From an uncultured Ruminococcus sp. (GTDB lineage: Bacteria > Bacillota > Clostridia > Oscillospirales > Ruminococcaceae), in assembly GCA_900553675.1 (NCBI GenBank), contig USEH01000144.1, positions 1-5,851 on the forward strand: 5,851 bases of DNA, in the 5' to 3' direction. The first letter of the stretch is position 1. Each line of letters begins with the position of its first letter. The notes beneath the pieces are model-generated. The model did not search any database, was not told where the DNA came from, and saw nothing but the letters and a program-made list of their open reading frames with translations. This document shows positions 1 to 5,851 of the stretch, piece by piece. The position numbers and the translations under genes are program-made.

Positions 1-403
1 CAGCGACGGCGGCAAGACTGATAAAGTCTTTGTCGGAAAGCCGCTCCGGTGAAACGTATAAAAGTCTGTAGAGCCGGTTTTTAACGCCCTCTCTGATGCT
101 GCGCATATCGTAATAGCTCATGGAGCTGTTGATGTAAGCCGCCGGAATCCCCTTGGCGTTGAGTGCCTCCACCTGATCCTTCATAAGAGATATAAGCGGG
201 GAGACTACCAATGTAAGACCGCTCACCATCAGTGCCGGAAGCTGATAGCAGAGCGATTTGCCCGAGCCGGTCGGCATGATAGCAAAAACGTCCCTGCCTG
301 ACAGTATAGCGTTTATGGATTTCTCCTGCCCCGGTCTGAACTTTTCCGAGCCGAAGTACTTTTTTAGAAGAATCTGCTTTTCGTCCACCGCCGTCTCTCC
401 CAT
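1..403 (-). CDS. recQ: RecQ-family ATP-dependent DNA helicase, N-terminal part (cut by window edge)
   Basis: RecQ helicases unwind DNA 3' to 5' using ATP during recombination and fork repair in the cytoplasm. Only the first 134 residues are in the window; the rest lies beyond position 1. Visible motifs, numbered from the ATG at 403, are the RecQ motif 0 (FRPGQE, 22-27), Walker A (MPTGSGKS, 43-50, followed by LCYQLPA), motif Ia (VVSPLISLMKDQV, 66-78) and YVSPERL (116-122). Together these are diagnostic for RecQ rather than other superfamily 2 helicases. The start is uncertain. The ATG at 403 has no Shine-Dalgarno site and lies only about 11 nt from the predicted transcription start. A GTG at 388 (codon 6) has GGGAGAG six bases upstream and would give a protein beginning DEKQILLKKYFG, closer to usual RecQ N-termini. 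The gene is divergent from hemW. The DEAH box, zinc-binding and HRDC regions cannot be judged. Confidence 0.93.
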   Translation of the reverse strand, partial: MGETAVDEKQILLKKYFGSEKFRPGQEKSINAILSGRDVFAIMPTGSGKSLCYQLPALMVSGLTLVVSPLISLMKDQVEALNAKGIPAAYINSSMSYYDMRSIREGVKNRLYRLLYVSPERLSDKDFISLAAVA

Positions 404-420
404 CGTTGTGTGATGTAATA

Positions 421-449
421 ATTATAGCTTAGCTTTCGGCGGCAGTCAA
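421..449 (-). promoter_or_regulatory. Sigma-A-type promoter for recQ
   Basis: On the minus strand TTGACT (449-444) is followed after exactly 17 bp by a perfect TATAAT (426-421). Transcription should start near 414, which leaves about 26 nt to the GTG at 388 but only about 11 nt to the ATG at 403. This is read from sequence only and has no experimental support. Confidence 0.7.
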
Positions 450-459
450 TAAAAAATTC

Positions 460-488
460 TTGCGGATGGCGGCAAAATATGCTATACT
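460..488 (+). promoter_or_regulatory. Extended -10 promoter for hemW
   Basis: TTGCGG (460-465) and TATACT (483-488) are separated by 17 bp, and the -10 is preceded by TGC, giving an extended -10 element. Transcription would start near 495, about 39 nt ahead of the preferred hemW start. Its -35 lies 10 bp from the -35 of the divergent recQ promoter. Confidence 0.6.
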
Positions 489-533
489 GTCTGTATTGTA
501 TTTGAGATTCCATCGCCGAAAGGAGCGTTGAAT

Positions 534-1652
534 TTGACAGGAATATACATCCACATCCCGTTCTGCATAAGAAAATGTCCCTACTGCGCTTTTTATTCGG
601 TGGAATGTAATGAGGAGCTTAAGCGGCGTTATGTTTCGTCTCTCATAAGAAATATACGCGGTTATAAGGGCAGGAATATCCCTGCCGACACCGTTTATTT
701 CGGGGGAGGAACGCCCTCGCTGCTTGCTCCCGACGAGCTTGAAAGCATACTTTCGGCTGTAAAGGAAAGCTTTTTGCTTGCTTCTGACAGCGAAATTACC
801 GTTGAAGCCAACCCATCAAGTACCGATTACAACAAGCTTTGCGCCTACCGCAGAGCAGGAGTGAACCGCGTGTCCTTCGGGGTGCAGTCCTCCAACGACA
901 ACGAGCTGAGGCTTTTGGGCAGACTCCATAATTTCGGCGGCGCGCGCGACGCAGTGCTGTCGGCAAAAGCCGCGGGCTTTGAGAATATCTCCTGCGATCT
1001 GATGATAGGCACACCCGCCCAGACGCTCGACAGCCTGCTTACCTCCGCGCGGGACATAGCTTCTCTCGGCGCAAGTCACATATCCGCATATATGCTTAAA
1101 ATAGAGGATGGAACGCCCTACGACTGCGAACGGATAAGAAGCTTTGCCGCAGACGATGACAGCATTTCGGATATGTATATAGCCCTCTGCCGCGAGCTTT
1201 CGGGCTTGGGCTATTTAAGATACGAGATATCCAACTTTGCAAAGGCGGGATATGAGTCGAAGCATAATCTAAAATACTGGCGGCTGGAGGATTATATCGG
1301 GTTCGGACCGAGCGCACATTCCTACTTCGGCGGCAGGAGGTTTTGCGTGCCTGACAGCATAGAGGACTATATATCCTCGCCGTCCCAGCCGGACGAATCC
1401 GAGGATGAAAGTCCGGATATGCTTGAGGAATACGTTATGCTATCGCTGAGACTGAGCGAGGGGATGTCTATGGATAAGCTTGCTTCTCTCGGCGGGGACA
1501 GGAATGCCGTTGCAAAAAAGCTCGTCCCGCTTCAGAATGCGGGACTTGTAAGGCTTGATAACGGCGTAGTAAGCCTTACGGACAGGGGAGCACTTGTGTC
1601 AAACGGCGTCATTCTGGAAATATATCTTGCGGCTATTGGTGAAAATCAATAA
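534..1652 (+). CDS. hemW: Radical SAM heme chaperone HemW (HemN-like)
   Basis: HemW is a radical-SAM protein that binds heme and delivers it to target proteins. It was long misannotated as oxygen-independent coproporphyrinogen III oxidase. Numbered from the TTG at 534 (372 aa, normal family length), the 4Fe-4S cluster motif is C11-x3-C15-x2-C18 followed by A-F20. The Phe where true HemN has a fourth Cys marks the HemW branch. GGGTPS (57-62) is the SAM-binding glycine motif. VNRVSFGVQS, SAYMLKIEDGTP and HNLKYW (244-249, the HNxxYW motif linked to heme binding) follow, then a winged-helix HemN C-terminal region from about 300. The start could be TTG at 528 or 534. I prefer 534 because AAAGGAG (519-525) sits 8 bases before it but only 2 before 528. 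No ATG start is available. It has its own promoter and no convincing terminator downstream. lepA, its frequent neighbour, is on the opposite strand at the right edge. Confidence 0.93.
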   Translation: MTGIYIHIPFCIRKCPYCAFYSVECNEELKRRYVSSLIRNIRGYKGRNIPADTVYFGGGTPSLLAPDELESILSAVKESFLLASDSEITVEANPSSTDYNKLCAYRRAGVNRVSFGVQSSNDNELRLLGRLHNFGGARDAVLSAKAAGFENISCDLMIGTPAQTLDSLLTSARDIASLGASHISAYMLKIEDGTPYDCERIRSFAADDDSISDMYIALCRELSGLGYLRYEISNFAKAGYESKHNLKYWRLEDYIGFGPSAHSYFGGRRFCVPDSIEDYISSPSQPDESEDESPDMLEEYVMLSLRLSEGMSMDKLASLGGDRNAVAKKLVPLQNAGLVRLDNGVVSLTDRGALVSNGVILEIYLAAIGENQ

Positions 1653-1683
1653 AAAAACGGCTGCGGTTTTATGCAATTGCCTA

Positions 1684-1712
1684 TTGTTAATAAGGCGAAA
1701 TTATGTTATTAT
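1684..1712 (+). promoter_or_regulatory. Extended -10 promoter for the adaptor lipoprotein gene
   Basis: TTGTTA (1684-1689) and TATTAT (1707-1712) are 17 bp apart, and TGT precedes the -10. Transcription would begin near 1719, giving a leader of about 59 nt. A short imperfect dyad (1679-1696) overlaps the -35 and could be chance. This promoter suggests the lipoprotein gene is expressed independently of hemW. Confidence 0.5.
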
Positions 1713-1777
1713 TAATTGATAGTACTTGTGCATTATATTTTGCAGTCTTACTTTGCTTTTACATATGGAGGAATATC

Positions 1778-2806
1778 ATGAAGCGTATTTTAATTTTTGC
1801 ATTGGCTTTAACACTTTGTCTTTCGGCGTTTTGCGGCTGTTCCAAAAAGGATAACGCCGACGATGAAATATATATACCCATCCGCAAGGGAAATCAGGTG
1901 AATTACAATACCGTCCACGCATACAGGGGAACGATTCTTGAACAGGTTGTGCTGGACGCTCAGTTTTCCACCCCATACTCCACCGATCTTTCGTTTACCA
2001 TGATGGAGGGAACAATAGCAGAGCTTAACGTTCATGAGGAAATGGACGTTAAAGCCGGCGATGTTATAGCCACCCTCGACCACGAAGCGTTGGAAGACGA
2101 AATAACCATCCAGAAAATCAAGCTCGACTCTGCCAAGTCCACCTACGAGATACTTCAGAAGAAGGGCTCGGAGGATGAAATTGCCTTTGCAAAAATAGAT
2201 ATGGATATAGAGCAGGCAAAGTATGACGACCTTGTTGCAAGGCGCGAATTTCTTACCCTCACGGCTCCATACGACGGTAAAATAACCTATGTCGGCAGAT
2301 ACCGCTCCGGCTCTAAAATAGCCAAGAACGCAACGCTCTGCACTATCGTGGATACCTCACGCGTTTGCCTTGCAGCAATCGATTTTGAGGGCAAGCTTAA
2401 CGATGTGGGCTTTGGCGCAAAGGTGGATATTCAGCAGGGCGCAATAGCTTCAACCACCGGAACCGTTGTGGACGTTGTTACCGAAGAATACAGCGGTGAT
2501 TTCGGCTTCGGCGATTTCGGGGGCGGAAACCGCAGCGTCTCGCTAAAAAGATTTGTTATCAAGCCGGATGAGGATGTTAAGTTTGAAGACTTCGGCACCA
2601 TTCAGGCAACCTTTACCACCCTGCGCAGGGATGATACAGTTATAGTCCCCTCGGAGGCTGTCTTTGAATTCGGCAACGGTCATGCGGTCAACGTACTTAT
2701 AAACGGCGTTAAAATCCAGACCACCGTTTCGCTGGGAATAATCTCCGGCGACAAGACCGAGATAATTTCCGGACTTGACGGAACCGAAACCCTGGTTGTC
2801 CCCTGA
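1778..2806 (+). CDS. Efflux adaptor / membrane fusion protein, HlyD-MacA-like lipoprotein
   Basis: The predicted product (342 aa) is an extracytoplasmic adaptor of the type that couples to MacB-like ABC permeases. The start is the ATG at 1778, with GGAGG (1767-1771) six bases upstream. A 25-codon in-frame extension to 1703 is rejected because it runs into the promoter. Residues 1-21 form a lipoprotein signal (MKR, a hydrophobic core, then AFCGC-SKK), with Cys21 the likely lipidated residue; Phe at -3 is not the commonest lipobox residue. The body has the usual MFP order: first half of a lipoyl-like domain (78-101, GTIAELNV...VKAGDVIATLD), a short helical hairpin (about 102-158), the second lipoyl half (161-192, LTAPYDGKITYV), then a beta-barrel and C-terminal domain ending GLDGTETLVVP. 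A Gly/Phe/Asp-rich insert lies at 240-250. No ABC ATPase or permease gene lies beside it, so its partner and substrate are unknown. Confidence 0.85.
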   Translation: MKRILIFALALTLCLSAFCGCSKKDNADDEIYIPIRKGNQVNYNTVHAYRGTILEQVVLDAQFSTPYSTDLSFTMMEGTIAELNVHEEMDVKAGDVIATLDHEALEDEITIQKIKLDSAKSTYEILQKKGSEDEIAFAKIDMDIEQAKYDDLVARREFLTLTAPYDGKITYVGRYRSGSKIAKNATLCTIVDTSRVCLAAIDFEGKLNDVGFGAKVDIQQGAIASTTGTVVDVVTEEYSGDFGFGDFGGGNRSVSLKRFVIKPDEDVKFEDFGTIQATFTTLRRDDTVIVPSEAVFEFGNGHAVNVLINGVKIQTTVSLGIISGDKTEIISGLDGTETLVVP

Positions 2807-2825
2807 GCCGCAAATAATTTATATT
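2796..2825 (+). promoter_or_regulatory. Possible weak promoter for rarA
   Basis: TTGTCC (2796-2801) and TATATT (2820-2825) are separated by 18 bp. The -35 overlaps the end of the adaptor gene. If used, transcription would start near 2832, just ahead of the hairpin at 2838-2878, so the hairpin would form the 5' end of the rarA mRNA. The match is moderate and could be chance in this AT-rich spacer. Confidence 0.3.
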
Positions 2826-2837
2826 AAAACGCTAATT

Positions 2838-2880
2838 AATCAGCGCAGAATCAGTTACAGGCTGGTTTTGTGCTGATTTT
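2838..2880 (+). terminator. Long hairpin with short U-tract between the adaptor gene and rarA
   Basis: Positions 2838-2854 and 2862-2878 pair over 17 positions (14 Watson-Crick, 3 G-U) around a 7-base loop (TTACAGG). The tail is four T's, two of them inside the stem, followed by CG. It fits an intrinsic terminator or attenuator after the adaptor gene, although the U-tract is short. The rarA Shine-Dalgarno site begins only 5 bases after the stem, so a role in rarA translation or mRNA stability is also possible. Confidence 0.6.
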
Positions 2881-2895
2881 CGTAAGGAGTACAAT

Positions 2896-3759
2896 ATGAA
2901 TCAGCAGACATTCTTTTCAGACGAGACATCTTCTCCGCTGGCGTCGCGGCTTCGCCCAAGGGATCTCAACGAATTTGTCGGGCAGACGCATTTGCTGGGC
3001 GAAGGCAAGCTTCTGCGCCGGATAATCGAAAACGACGCAGTGTCCTCGATGATATTCTGGGGACCTCCCGGCGTGGGCAAAACCACCCTTGCAAGAATAA
3101 TAGCCAACCGCACCAAGGCTTCATTTATAGACTTTTCAGCCGTCACAAGCGGCATCAAGGAGATAAAAACAGTCATGACTCAAGCGGAAGAAAACCGCCG
3201 CTTTGGGGAGAAGACAATAGTATTTGTCGACGAGATTCACCGCTTTAACAAGGCTCAGCAGGACGCTTTTCTGCCCTTTGTAGAAAAAGGAAGCATAATC
3301 CTTATCGGAGCCACCACCGAGAACCCATCCTTTGAGGTGAACGGAGCGCTTCTTTCGCGCTGCAAGGTGTTTGTTCTGAAGGCTCTGACTACTCAGGAAC
3401 TGGTTAAGCTTCTTACAAGAGCCATCACCGACGAGCGGGGCTTTGGGTATCTCAACGTTGAAATCGCACCGGAGCTTATCGAGCTTATCGCGGCATTTGC
3501 AAACGGCGACGCGCGTTCGGCTCTTTCCACCCTTGAAATGGCAGTTTTAAACGGCGATGCCGACGGCGACAAAATCACCGTTACCGCCTCCACTATCGAG
3601 GACTGCACCTCGAAAAAATCCCTGCTCTATGACAAAAACGGCGAGGAGCATTACAACCTCATCTCCGCCCTGCACAAATCCATGCGCAATTCCGACCCCG
3701 ATGCTGCGACATACTGGCTTGCACGCATGCTCCGCTGTATGTTGCCCGCCGCGTTATAA
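2896..3759 (+). CDS. rarA: RarA N-terminal fragment: AAA+ ATPase core
   Basis: This is the part of rarA readable from its own start (287 codons, the last eight out of register with the family). It holds [19 protein letters not shown] (about 17-35), Walker [10 protein letters not shown] (56-64), Walker B VFVDEIH followed by RFNKAQQD (109-123), sensor 1 GATTENPSF (138-146) and the arginine-finger region SRCKVF (from 154), then the lid domain. All catalytic residues I can check are present. If translated as written, it would make an ATPase domain without the C-terminal domain that mediates tetramer formation in the family, so normal function is doubtful. Confidence 0.75.
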   Translation: MNQQTFFSDETSSPLASRLRPRDLNEFVGQTHLLGEGKLLRRIIENDAVSSMIFWGPPGVGKTTLARIIANRTKASFIDFSAVTSGIKEIKTVMTQAEENRRFGEKTIVFVDEIHRFNKAQQDAFLPFVEKGSIILIGATTENPSFEVNGALLSRCKVFVLKALTTQELVKLLTRAITDERGFGYLNVEIAPELIELIAAFANGDARSALSTLEMAVLNGDADGDKITVTASTIEDCTSKKSLLYDKNGEEHYNLISALHKSMRNSDPDAATYWLARMLRCMLPAAL

Positions 3760-4202
3760 GGTTTGCCAGCGAGGATGTGGGGCTTGCCGATTCAAAGGCA
3801 CTGGAGATTGCGGTCGCGGCGTATCAGGCGTGTCACTTTTTGGGAATGCCGGAATGCACGGTTCATCTTACCCACGCGGTGGTGTATATGTCGATGGCTC
3901 CTAAGTCGAACTCGCTTTACATGGCATACGAAAACGCCAAAAAGGACGCGCTTTCCCAGCTTGCCGAGCCTGTTCCGATGGTGATAAGAAACGCTCCCAC
4001 AAGGCTTATGAAGAAGCTTGAATACGGCAAGGGCTATCAGTACGCTCACGATACCCAGGAAAAGCTGACCAATATGCAGTGCCTGCCCGATTCGCTTTTG
4101 GGCAGGGAATACTACAAGCCCACCGAGCAGGGTCTCGAAGCAAAATACAAACAGCGCCTTGAAGCCATAAAGGAATGGAAGAAAAATCATAACGCAAAGT
4201 AA
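3732..4202 (+). CDS. rarA: RarA C-terminal fragment (MgsA C-terminal domain), out of frame
   Basis: This open frame carries the rest of Rar[25 protein letters not shown], then the helical MgsA C-terminal domain with HFLGMPECTVHLTHAVVYMSMAPKSNS and a terminal GREYYKPTEQGLEAKYKQRLEAIKEWKK segment typical of the family. There is no plausible independent start. The only early candidate, GTG at 3777, has no Shine-Dalgarno site and lies inside the conserved SEDVGLAD motif. It should be read as the 3' part of the broken rarA, not as a gene of its own. Confidence 0.7.
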   Translation, partial: PLYVARRVIRFASEDVGLADSKALEIAVAAYQACHFLGMPECTVHLTHAVVYMSMAPKSNSLYMAYENAKKDALSQLAEPVPMVIRNAPTRLMKKLEYGKGYQYAHDTQEKLTNMQCLPDSLLGREYYKPTEQGLEAKYKQRLEAIKEWKKNHNAK

Positions 4203-4249
4203 AAAATCCGCCGGACGGTGGGGGATATCCCAATCGTCCGGCGGTTTTT
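4202..4249. terminator. Bidirectional intrinsic terminator between convergent genes
   Basis: CCGCCGGACG (4208-4217) pairs perfectly with CGTCCGGCGG (4235-4244). The stem continues with one G-U and one T-A pair, and a small GGGATATCCC palindrome (4222-4231) sits at the tip. Five T's follow on the plus strand (4245-4249), and a run of A's (4201-4206) supplies the U-tract for the opposite direction. It starts at the rarA stop codon and ends 4 bases from the stop codon of the convergent membrane-protein gene, so it most likely ends both transcripts. Confidence 0.9.
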
Positions 4250-4252
4250 GTA

Positions 4253-5110
4253 CTAATTAATATTCATAAACCAAAGGTAATTCTTTTTCTCCGGTATGTT
4301 AATGGTGGAGGTTTTCCACTCCGCACCGTCTCCAAAGCGGTATCTTAGCTTGTACCTTGCATTTTCCGAGCCTTCCGAATATTCGTCGTTTAAAACCCAT
4401 TCGATGTCCGGAGTGACGCCGCGTATCTGGTACTTTGCAATTCGGGATGTGTAGCCGGATTCAATCAGATCGAAAAGCCTGTACTTAACATCTTTATCGT
4501 TCGGCTCAACTACTATTATAACCTTTCCGCGGTCGTTGTCCTGAACGTCTAAAATGTAGTAGCGATACTTACCGTCGGGAGATACCGAGCTTCGGTTCAG
4601 TCTGTCTATCTTTTCCATGTTGTATACCGATGTAATTTCGGTATCGGTAACGGTGTAGTCGAGCTTTGTTTCAACAGCCGAGCCGCCGAAAAGGGTGGTA
4701 AGGATATTATAGCCGACCAGACCAACAATGAACATTAAAAGATACAGCGAGCCTAAAATAATCTTGGGAGTGTCCGAAGCGCCGCAAATGAAGAACATCA
4801 GTATTCCCACAATAAGCGGCGGCAGAAAAAGCATTGGCTGGCTCATGTTGAACAGCGTTAGCAAAAATACCGGAAACAGTGTTGCCAGAGATACTATCCT
4901 TGTAAAAAGCTGATTTCTTGTAAGTATCATAAGCACACAGAAAATAAGGCTTAAAGAGATGTAAAAAACATAAAAGCCAGTCTGATTTGTAAACACCAGC
5001 TTGTACAAAAACGTCCACACTGCCAAAGCCGAAATAAGAATAAGGTAAAGCACGTTGAAGCAGGAAATGCCGAAACGCACGAATTTGTTTGAAATAATGT
5101 TTTTGTCCAC
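4253..5110 (-). CDS. Uncharacterised membrane protein, five TM segments plus soluble C-terminal domain
   Basis: I do not recognise the family. The 285-aa product starts at a GTG (5110-5108) with GGAGG (5120-5116) five bases upstream. Five hydrophobic segments are visible at about residues 17-40, 45-63, 72-88, 93-111 and 117-140. Positive residues before TM1 (K3, K9, R12), between TM2 and TM3 (R65, R71) and after TM4 (K116) suggest the N-terminus is inside and the 145-residue C-terminal domain is outside the membrane. That domain is polar, rich in Asp, Lys, Arg and Tyr, and contains SPDGKYRYYILD (177-188), a beta-turn-like stretch also seen in repeat beta-sheet proteins, but no catalytic motif I can identify. 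The gene follows lepA by 48 bp on the same strand with no terminator or clear promoter between them, so co-transcription is likely. That does not imply a shared function. Confidence 0.8.
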   Translation of the reverse strand: MDKNIISNKFVRFGISCFNVLYLILISALAVWTFLYKLVFTNQTGFYVFYISLSLIFCVLMILTRNQLFTRIVSLATLFPVFLLTLFNMSQPMLFLPPLIVGILMFFICGASDTPKIILGSLYLLMFIVGLVGYNILTTLFGGSAVETKLDYTVTDTEITSVYNMEKIDRLNRSSVSPDGKYRYYILDVQDNDRGKVIIVVEPNDKDVKYRLFDLIESGYTSRIAKYQIRGVTPDIEWVLNDEYSEGSENARYKLRYRFGDGAEWKTSTINIPEKKNYLWFMNIN

Positions 5111-5158
5111 AATAACCTCCGTATTTCAATCCGTAACCGCAGTTTTTAAAAGGAACTG

Positions 5159-5851
5159 TCAGCTGTCAAGCTTTAAAACACTCATGAAAGCTTCCTGAGG
5201 AACCTCTACAGTTCCGAGCTTTCTCATTCGCTTTTTGCCTTCCTTCTGCTTTTCAAGAAGCTTTTTCTTTCTGGTGACGTCTCCGCCGTAGCACTTTGCT
5301 AAAACGTCCTTGCGGTAAGCCTTTACAGTCTCCCTTGCGATTATCTTTCCTCCGATAGCTGCCTGAATAGGCACCTCAAAAAGCTGGCGGGGGATATTGT
5401 CCTTAAGATTTTCGCAGAGCTTTCTTCCGCGCGAATAGGCTCTGTCCGAATGGACGATAAACGACAAAGCGTCCACGATTTCGCCGTTCAGCAAAAGGTC
5501 GAGCTTGACAAGCTTGCTGGGCTGATATCCTGTCATTTCGTAGTCATACGAAGCATATCCGCGTGTGCGGGATTTTAGCGTGTCGAAGAAGTCGTATATA
5601 ACCTCGTTCAGCGGCATTTCGTAGTGGATGTCCACTCTTGTCTTGTCAATATACTTCATGCCCTTGAAATTGCCTCTTCGCTCTTGGCAAAGCTCCATGA
5701 TGTTGCCCACAAACTCGCTGGGCGAGAAGATGTGAGCGTTGATAATAGGCTCCTCGGCAAGCTGGATCAGCGACGGGTCGGGGTAGTTGGTGGGGTTGTC
5801 GATATACTTTACCTCGCCGGAGTTAAGGGTTACACGGTATATAACCGAGGG
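5159..5851 (-). CDS. lepA: Elongation factor 4 (LepA), C-terminal part (cut by window edge)
   Basis: LepA/EF4 is a ribosome-associated translational GTPase that affects elongation and ribosome assembly. The frame is open to the window edge and gives the last 230 of about 600 residues, so the GTPase domain is not visible. The segment begins [20 protein letters not shown] in the region before the EF-G-like domain V. Domain V follows, with [57 protein letters not shown] and [16 protein letters not shown]. The LepA-specific C-terminal domain ends with [55 protein letters not shown] and [12 protein letters not shown]. The [21 protein letters not shown] stretch separates LepA from EF-G. The stop is TGA at 5161-5159. 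An internal GTG at 5710 is not the start, because conserved LepA sequence continues upstream of it. Confidence 0.96.
   Translation of the reverse strand, partial: PSVIYRVTLNSGEVKYIDNPTNYPDPSLIQLAEEPIINAHIFSPSEFVGNIMELCQERRGNFKGMKYIDKTRVDIHYEMPLNEVIYDFFDTLKSRTRGYASYDYEMTGYQPSKLVKLDLLLNGEIVDALSFIVHSDRAYSRGRKLCENLKDNIPRQLFEVPIQAAIGGKIIARETVKAYRKDVLAKCYGGDVTRKKKLLEKQKEGKKRMRKLGTVEVPQEAFMSVLKLDS

Larger units (their letters stand above)
2896..4202 (+). pseudogene. rarA: RarA/MgsA replication-associated recombination ATPase, broken by an internal deletion
   Basis: RarA (MgsA, related to eukaryotic WRNIP1) is a cytoplasmic AAA+ ATPase of the clamp-loader clade that acts at stalled replication forks. 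The start ATG at 2896 has AAGGAG (2884-2889) six bases upstream. The first frame encodes 279 normal residues up to YWLARML, then seven aberrant codons CGC-TGT-ATG-TTG-CCC-GCC-GCG, a Leu codon and TAA at 3757-3759. The family sequence resumes in another frame at 3732 with [20 protein letters not shown] and continues to TAA at 4200-4202. Family members normally read ARML-E-x-G-E-D-P-L-Y here, so five residues plus one base (about 16 nt) are missing. Restoring them gives about 440 aa, a normal RarA length. Every other part looks conserved and under selection, so the lesion is either very recent or an assembly/sequencing error. A ribosomal frameshift alone would still lack the five residues. Confidence 0.85.

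Noticed and set aside
1653..1672. Intrinsic terminator directly after hemW
   Set aside because: Only about 5 bp (AAAAC/GTTTT) can pair around a 7-base loop and there is no stable GC stem.
1679..1696. Dyad GCCT-ATT...AAT-A-AGGC overlapping the adaptor promoter -35
   Set aside because: It has seven pairs with a bulge and no T-tract; this could be an operator but is too short to separate from chance.
1703..1777. In-frame N-terminal extension of the adaptor lipoprotein
   Set aside because: It starts inside the predicted -10 region, lacks a Shine-Dalgarno site, and would bury the clear lipoprotein signal that begins at the ATG at 1778.
3730..3745. Programmed ribosomal frameshift in rarA
   Set aside because: No slippery heptamer or downstream stimulatory structure is evident, and shifting frame would still leave out the five conserved residues.
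3557..3904. Plus-strand overlapping open frame across the rarA break
   Set aside because: Its product is Pro/Thr/Ser-rich, typical of a shadow frame, and matches neither half of RarA.
3792..4190. 132-codon open frame on the minus strand opposite the rarA C-terminal part
   Set aside because: The plus strand encodes conserved RarA sequence here; the antisense frame has no recognisable protein features and no ribosome binding site.
5156..5169. Tandem 7-mer CTGTCAG/CTGTCAA at the lepA stop codon
   Set aside because: Two imperfect copies of a 7-mer, partly coding; not a meaningful repeat.

Overview
The window looks like a piece of a chromosome from an anaerobic Gram-positive bacterium of the Clostridia, perhaps a Ruminococcus-like lineage. 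This is an inference from the housekeeping genes, purine-rich Shine-Dalgarno sites (GGAGG, AAGGAG), AT-rich spacers with sigma-A-type promoters, and a lipoprotein efflux adaptor without outer-membrane features. I cannot name the species. The content is mostly ordinary housekeeping and I see no CRISPR array, insertion sequence, phage gene, tRNA or rRNA.

Layout. The left edge holds the N-terminal third of a RecQ-family helicase on the minus strand, cut by the window end. A 130-bp spacer carries two back-to-back promoters, one for recQ and one for hemW, which runs rightward and encodes the radical-SAM heme chaperone HemW with a probable TTG start. A 125-bp spacer with an extended -10 promoter then leads to a periplasmic-adaptor-like (membrane fusion protein) lipoprotein gene that has no transporter partner in view. 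A 17-bp hairpin separates it from rarA (mgsA), the replication-associated AAA+ ATPase.

The rarA reading frame is broken near position 3732. The pattern fits a loss of about 16 bases that removes five normally conserved residues and shifts the frame, so the gene is either a recent pseudogene or an assembly error. The rightward genes stop at a strong bidirectional hairpin terminator at about 4202-4249.

From the right edge, lepA (elongation factor 4, C-terminal 230 residues) runs leftward and is followed after 48 bp by an unrecognised membrane protein with five predicted transmembrane segments and a soluble C-terminal domain. These two probably form one transcript ending at the shared terminator. 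lepA and hemW are direct neighbours in many Firmicutes. Here they lie on opposite strands with about 3.5 kb between them, which suggests local rearrangement.

The points that most deserve a second look are the rarA lesion, the hairpin just ahead of the rarA ribosome binding site, the orphan adaptor lipoprotein, and the uncharacterised membrane protein behind lepA.
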